A program made the position numbers and the translations under genes. A DNA stretch of 64,000 nucleotides. Origin: Taeniopygia guttata. Taxonomy: Eukaryota; Chordata; Aves; Passeriformes; Estrildidae. Where the stretch lies: contig NC_133063.1 of the NCBI RefSeq assembly GCF_048771995.1, positions 64,868,014 through 64,932,013 on the forward strand, given 5' to 3'. Shown here piece after piece: positions 58,310 to 64,000 of this stretch (position 1 is its first letter; each line of letters opens with the position of its first letter). The notes below the pieces were generated by a model. That model made no database searches and had not been told where the DNA came from. It saw only the letters and a program-made list of their open reading frames with translations.

Positions 58310-58621
58310 CCAAAGTTTGCTCCATGACCTCTTTTTGTCTGCATGAAATCACTCAAGCAATGTTCGTTCCATTTGCTCGGTGTTGCAAACAGGGCATTTT
58401 CCCTGAGAGAAGAATCTGGGCACTTGGATGTCCCCCACAGGCCCAGCCCCTTGCTCAGCTGGCGGACTTACAAAGATCTGTCTCCGTTACTGCCACTGAA
58501 AGAAGGGTGGGGTTTCATCCTTTGATTCCTAAAAATCTCGGCTGCGAGTGCAAAGGGAGGCTTTGCTTAACGCAGTGGATTGGACCTAAAGGAGTGGTCC
58601 TGTCTCACTCTACTTGGAGGG

Positions 58622-58661
58622 ATAAAAGCAGCGGGTTTAGTCCTTTCTGTTGCCCAGCAAC
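58622..58661 (+). promoter_or_regulatory. Candidate promoter, gene copy 8
   Basis: ATAAAAG at 58622-58628 and X-box-like palindrome at 58649-58661. Confidence 0.4.
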
Positions 58662-59863
58662 AAAAACAACTTTGTTTCATTTCGGGGGACAGATGGACTT
58701 GACCACCTTCAAGGACTTTCCTAACCTCTCTGATTCTATAACATTCATATCCACATGCACAACTAAGTCATCAGGAGTTCAGTTTCAGTTTCTCTTTAAA
58801 GGACCAGTCTCCCGCTCTGGGCTTCACCAATCTCCTTAGCTAAAGCAGAGCGGGAGTGAACAGGATCCTCTCACTTCTAACAGCTTTGGTATTTGCAGCA
58901 AAGAAGAATCAAGCTCACTCCTTTATCCAGCTCAGCAAAGGGCACTGCCGGGCAAGGTTCTGGTAGCAGGGGCTGGGGAGGATGGACAGGGGCTGAGGGA
59001 GGGGAAATTGCCAGGCTGGTTCTGGGAAGCTGACCAAAGCTTGCCCTCGTCTGATGAAGGCCGTGGCAGCTGGTGGGATTTGGAGCCTACAAAGTACCTG
59101 CATTGCAGTGGGCCTTGTTACAGCTGCCCCCTCAGTTTGCTGCTGTGTGTGTAACACGCAGGCTGGGAAGGAAGCAAGATTGGCTCCTGCTTAACGTTAG
59201 GCAGGAAAGCACTAGAACCGGCTGGGTTTTGTCGTAGCTGGGACCTAAGCATTCAAACAAACACCAAGGCCCTTAGTGTGGAAAAGTAGTTCTGTTCGTG
59301 TTAGTGTTTTAGAGGAATGCCAGAGTTTTGAGATGAACATCTAGCTTCTTCAAGGCAGCTGGAAGATAGACATAGAAATCCTTCATTAATGTTCGCTGCA
59401 GAAATGCTGGTGGGTTGTCCCTGTGTCTGTGTGTGTCCCCATGAGTTCCCCAGAGACACATCCTGTTTCTCTGAGTTTCAAGGAAGGAGTGTTGAGCTAG
59501 GAGAGCAGCTCGGTAGCCCAAAGGAGAGAAAACGTCCAGTGACATTCTTGGGCAGCAGGCAATTGAGAAAGCAGGCAGGATGAATGCCTCCACTTGGAGA
59601 GAAAGCTTTGGAGTTGGTTCTCCACTGAGCTGGTTCAGAGAAGTTCTTCTCTTCTCTGAACCGGCAGCCTCTTGCTCCTCCCAGAGCCGGAGGAGAGCCT
59701 TCTGGTTCAGAGGCAGCAGGACTCCTTCTGGTTCTCCAGTGCAGGCAGCGTGGTACGGGCCCTTGGACAGAGCCAGGCTCCTGCGCATGTCCAGCTGGAG
59801 GCACCTGACAGAGAAGCAGGGAGAAGACCCAGAGCTGTCCCTGCTCTGCTTTTCCCCGCCCAG

Positions 59864-62800
59864 AGGACTGATGAGAAATGCCCCAGTGGGAAGGTCCTCA
59901 GAGCAAACTTGCACCAGAAGAAGTAAGAGAGGCAAAGGTGGCCCATCCCCCTTTCTGTCCCCTGGGTCCCCTGGGGTTCTGCATGGAATGTTGGGCTGTG
60001 CCCGTAGCAACTGTCGTTGTCTCCTGCTCCTGTGGCCGTTGGTGGAACACTGGTGGAGCAGTGGTGGAGCAGCAGCTGCAGGATCTGCTCCGGGGCTGTC
60101 CCTGACCAGCCCCCTTCTGGCCTCAGCACCAGATCTGGCCTCTGCATAGACATCCTCATCTCCTTGTCTGCTGCCAGGCATCCCCACAGCACTTTGGGAA
60201 TGTCCAAGGTAAGAAAATCCCCGTTTGCCTTCAAAGCACTAACAGAATGGCAGCACGATCCAGTTGGCTGTCCCACCAACCACGACAGACATGCTCTGTG
60301 CTCACTTTCCCCAGACAAGGTTACACACGAAAGCGGGGCCCAGCTTCTGTAGGAATAATGCTGCCTCCAGTGAAAATACAGACCTTCCCATAGAGGACGT
60401 AGAGAGCTGTCACCGTGCACTTGCAGATTCTCATCCACTGATGGCCTGAGGAAAAGTCATTGGTGCCCATTAAAGTCCTAAACCTATGTTGTGGTCACCC
60501 CAGAATATTACTGAGGAAGTCAGGGGTTCAGTGTCAACAAATCCTGTTACTCTGCTCACAGATCCTCCAAAGCTTTAAAAGCCAGACTGATGGAAACTCC
60601 CCCCTGAGATCCCTCCCATTCAGGGCATGGAAGCAGTTCACTGGGCTTGCCCTCCAGTACTGGCTTTCACCTACAAAAATGATCTGCTTTCAGCGAGTCT
60701 TATATACTTACATACTTCCATCATATACAGAAACAGTATCATTTAATATGTTTATATTTTTTTTCCCTGCTTCCATTGGATCTCTTTTCCATGGAGATAT
60801 TGCTATAGATTTGTCCATGTTTTCCAATGCCAGTAGGACTGGTTCTGCCCCGCGGTCAGAGGCAGCCATGGAATGCCATCTGGAGAGGTCCTTCTCAAGA
60901 ACACAATGACAGTATCACAGAGTTTTCTGGGTTGGAAGGGACTCACAAAGGTCATTGAGCCCGGCTCCTGGGCCTGCCCAGGACGGCCTCGAGAATCACA
61001 TCCTGTGCCCAAGAGCAGCATCCAAACTCTTTTTGAGCTCTCTCAGCCTTGGTGCTGTGACCCCTTCCCTGGGGAGGCTGTCCCAGTGGCCAACCATCCT
61101 CTGGCTGAGGAACCTTTTCCTTATTTCCACTGGCACATCTTCCATGCCATTCTCCTGGGTCCTCTCACTGGCGCCAAGACGGAAGGGAGTAGTGCGTCGC
61201 CTTCTCCTTCTCCTCTCGGGGAATCTGCAGACCGCTGGAGGGTCCTGCCTCGGAAATTCCAAGTGCAAAAGGCAGCAATTCCACCAAACTGAGGGGAGAT
61301 GGGACAGAGGAGCTTGTGGTTTGCAATGATGAGGGGGAGAAGGAAGGCTAGCGACACATCTTGGCAGAGTGGCTTTTATCTGGAGCATTGTTTTGCTCTC
61401 TTTCAGATGGAAAGGAGAGGCACAAGGAAAAGGAAAGCAAGAGCCAACATTGAGCCGTGAGTTTTGGCACAGGGGTTAAAGGACAGCAAACTTGAGGAAT
61501 GGCGAGGAGCAGAACTGCTATTTCAGAGTCAGGCTGGGATTGGTTGAAGCCTGTGGTTCCACGGCAGGTGTCTCTTGGCCATTTGCCTTTCTTATGACCA
61601 CCTCCTTCTTCCTTTAGGCACATCAATGTTGGCAGTGACTTTCAGGCTGAGCTCCCTGAGCTGCAGACCAGACCGCCAAGTGAAGATGAAGAGCCTGCAA
61701 CCCTGGTCTGGAAGCCCTGGGGGGAAGATGACTCTGACATGCAAAAACCAGACAGAGGTAGCTGTCAAGCTCTTTTTCCACCCCTGAGATACTTGGGGGT
61801 GTGCAGGCTCTGCTTCTCTCCTTGTCTCGCCCATCTTCCCACGTGGGAGTGTAAGAGGCAAGGAGGATGCTTTTGCAGCAGAGCAGGAAAAAGAACAGCC
61901 TTCCTGCTCCCCAAATTGGTCAGAGGCATTAGCCACTGGAAGAGGGGAGATTGGCCCCCACTTCTTATGACAGAAGCTGCTGTGAAGGGAGAGCCAGCAC
62001 GTCTGGGGCCCCCGGTTCCGCTGCCCCTTTCTTTGCTCTCCTTTTCATGCTCTCCAGCCTGCACTTTCACGCTATTGTGCTTTCCTTCTGCCTTGTATGG
62101 CAACCGTTCCCTTTCCTCAGCTCAAGCCTGACTTGCGGTGGGTTTTTGTTGTGCTTGCAGTGAGAGAACTGTTGGACATGGCCAGCTCCCGTGGCCTTCC
62201 CAGGGCAGCAGCTAAGCTGGAGCTCGCCCTGCACTGCCTGCACCAGGCACGCGGCAGCGTTCCGGTAAGAAGCGGCTGTTTGGCTGCAGAGAAGAGTGGA
62301 CAGGGAATTAAAATGGCCCGGGCACTGGGAGAGCCTTTCCTGGCTGCTCTTTGAAGAAGGGAGTTGACAAGAGGCAGAGCACTTTTGCTGCCTGCCGTGT
62401 CTCCTCCAGCTGCATCAGGGGTGATTCCAAATGGCTCGAGCAGGGAGAATGTCTCTCCTGGAGGCACCGGCGCAGGGTCCCGCAGCCTGCTCCCTTGTAA
62501 ATCTCCTGCAGATCTGTGTTCTCTAAGACATTTTGAGGTGTATAGAGGGGAAATTCCAAGAAGCCTCCATGAGCTGGGGCAATTCTGGGCACAGGAGGAG
62601 CATAAACCAAAATTGGGTTGGTCAGCAAAATGCCACTCCTGGGGACCGGGATCAAAGGCATGGGCAGCAAAAATGAGGGACTAGGAGCAAGCCACAATGT
62701 TGGACCCCTATGAGATGCCAGAAACTCTGAAGAGGCAAAGTAGCTGAAAGGCAGCATTTCTATTTTTCTGGCTCTTTTTTTGTTGTGGGGCAGCTAAAGT

Positions 62801-63911
62801 CTTTTTCCCTTTGATCTTGCAGGAGGCTCTGGAGATGCTGCTCTCGGGGGGGCCTCCAACACCTCAAGGCCATCCCTTGGCTGATTATCACTACGCAGGT
62901 AAGCAAAGCAGAACTTGTTCCTTCACTGACAGATGCTGCCATGCCCTGAATTGCCCTGTCAAGCATTTCTGCTCAAACAAGTAACACCAGCACATGGTCT
63001 CATCTTCTCTGGGGGCAGGGAAAGCACCAGCATCTACTCCTTCAGCTTGTTGTCCATGACTTTTTCCCTGGGCAATGCCTGCTCTTGTCTTCATTGCCTT
63101 CTGAGGGAGCAGACATGTACACACGAGACGGATGGATGGCGCCGCTTTTGTTTCGGCAGCCAATGGGATCTACTTCAAGCGGAGAGAGGGATCAATTTAC
63201 CTGCTGCTTTTTATTGCCAGGCTCGGACAGATGGACACCTGAAGAGCAGGAGTCCTTCCAAAAGGCTTTCCACACCTATGGCAAGGATTTTCATCTCATC
63301 CAGAAGCAGGTAAAGCCATAGGACATTCTTTCTACTTGAGAAGATCATCAAAAGGAGATGTTGCTTCTTTCTGGTACCAAGTACCGGAACTCAGTCTCTC
63401 TCTTCTCAAGCACCAAAAATGTTAAAGTAGTAATGAAATGGGAAAAGGAATGCCTACATGAAAATGATGATCCTGCCTCTCCTGCCCTTGTGTCCAAGCT
63501 CTTTTGGAAGATGAAGGCTTATTCTCTCAGAGTTGTCTCATAGGTGTGCTGGTGCTTCCACAACACACCGTGCTGGGATAACTGGAGTGAAATGGGGAAA
63601 GAACTGTGCTAGATGATTTGCTTTTGATCTGCACATTACATCTGTTACCATGTAGCATAACACAGGGTTTATTACATTGTATAATGCCTCTCTTACTCCA
63701 CATTGATCTCATTTTACACCCTACTCAATTTACTCCAGGATTTTACTTCCTAGGTTATACCATATCCTACTTTTTCTCCAATGCACCCTACAGGATTTTA
63801 CAGTCCTTCTTTTTCTCTTCACAACAGATTCAGAGTAAGACCGTGGCACAGTGTGTGGAGTACTACTATTCCTGGAAAAAAGAGCGTAGGGTTGCCAGCG
63901 CTCTTGCTCAG
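59864..63911 (+). CDS. ELM2-SANT-C2H2 gene, copy 8 (3' partial at window end)
   Basis: Exons a 59864-59922, b 60178-60208, c 61407-61456 (ATG type), d 61618-61757, e 62161-62264, f 62823-62898, g 63221-63309, h 63828-63911. The window ends in the h-i intron, so the zinc-finger exons i and j are not seen. The start ATG in exon b is at 60200. No coding disruption in the visible part. Confidence 0.78.
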
Positions 63912-64000
63912 GTGAGCGGGAAGGAGATGGAGACATGCCAGGAAGGTCAAGAAAGTGGGAGAAGGGGACAAAACCCGCTGGTGAGCCATGCGAGACGCTC
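60494..64000 (+). repeat. Tandem array unit 8 (cut by window end)
   Basis: 3507 bp visible. The sequence matches unit 7 to the last base, so the array very likely continues beyond the window. Confidence 0.95.
60903..61233 (-). mobile_element. CR1 fragment, unit 8
   Basis: Same insertion, intron b-c of copy 8. Confidence 0.8.

Larger units (their letters stand above)
53071..60493 (+). repeat. Tandem array unit 7
   Basis: 7423 bp. Differs from unit 8 at only a few positions over the 3.5 kb they share in the window (for example AGCGG/AGCAG near 55687 and GTTCAG/GTTCCG near 54595). Confidence 0.95.

Noticed and set aside
1..64000. CRISPR-like or satellite array
   Set aside because: The period is 7.4 kb with full genes inside, so it is a segmental gene amplification, not short repeats with spacers or a simple satellite.
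15961..64000. Array as an assembly duplication artefact
   Set aside because: Units differ by many distinct substitutions and indels in different combinations, which copying of one sequence would not give; copy number itself still depends on assembly quality.

Overview
The window is vertebrate nuclear DNA, most likely from a bird. The evidence is spliced genes with GT-AG introns and ATTAAA poly(A) signals, a CR1-type non-LTR retrotransposon fragment in every repeat unit, and an 8.5-kb endogenous retrovirus whose envelope has an avian alpharetrovirus-like transmembrane subunit. CR1 elements also occur in other sauropsids, so 'bird' is an inference. Nothing prokaryotic is present.

The whole window is one head-to-tail tandem array of a unit of about 7.42 kb. 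Taking position 1 as the arbitrary phase, units start at 1, 15961, 23385, 30806, 38226, 45648, 53071 and 60494; the last is cut by the window end. Unit spacing is 7420-7424 bp, except unit 1, which is longer by exactly 8535 bp because it carries the provirus plus a 6-bp target duplication. Units differ by scattered single-base changes and small indels, and the patterns of shared variants are mosaic, as expected from unequal exchange or gene conversion.

Each unit carries one plus-strand multi-exon gene that straddles the unit phase. Ten exons (called a to j here) join in one uninterrupted frame. They encode a protein of about 286 residues consisting of an ELM2 domain, a SANT domain, a basic linker and a C-terminal C2H2 zinc finger. 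This is the C-terminal module of the MIDEAS/TRERF1/ZNF541 family, the scaffolds of the mitotic deacetylase (MiDAC) HDAC1/2 complex, without the long N-terminal region of those proteins. Eight copies are seen: copy 1 lacks its 5' exons (off the left edge), copies 2-7 are complete from exon a to poly(A), and copy 8 runs off the right edge after exon h. Between genes there is a TATA-like box followed by a palindromic RFX X-box-like site. This would fit a germline or testis promoter, but that is inference.

In copy 1 the intron between the two SANT exons holds a complete minus-strand provirus (3066-11594): 513-bp LTRs with one visible difference, primer binding site, polypurine tract, and open gag, pro, pol and env. 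Gag, pro and pol lie in three successive -1 frames, with plausible slippery heptamers at both junctions (betaretrovirus-like strategy and pol), while env is alpharetrovirus-like. The other seven copies have the empty site. The insertion is therefore younger than the array or has never been spread through it.
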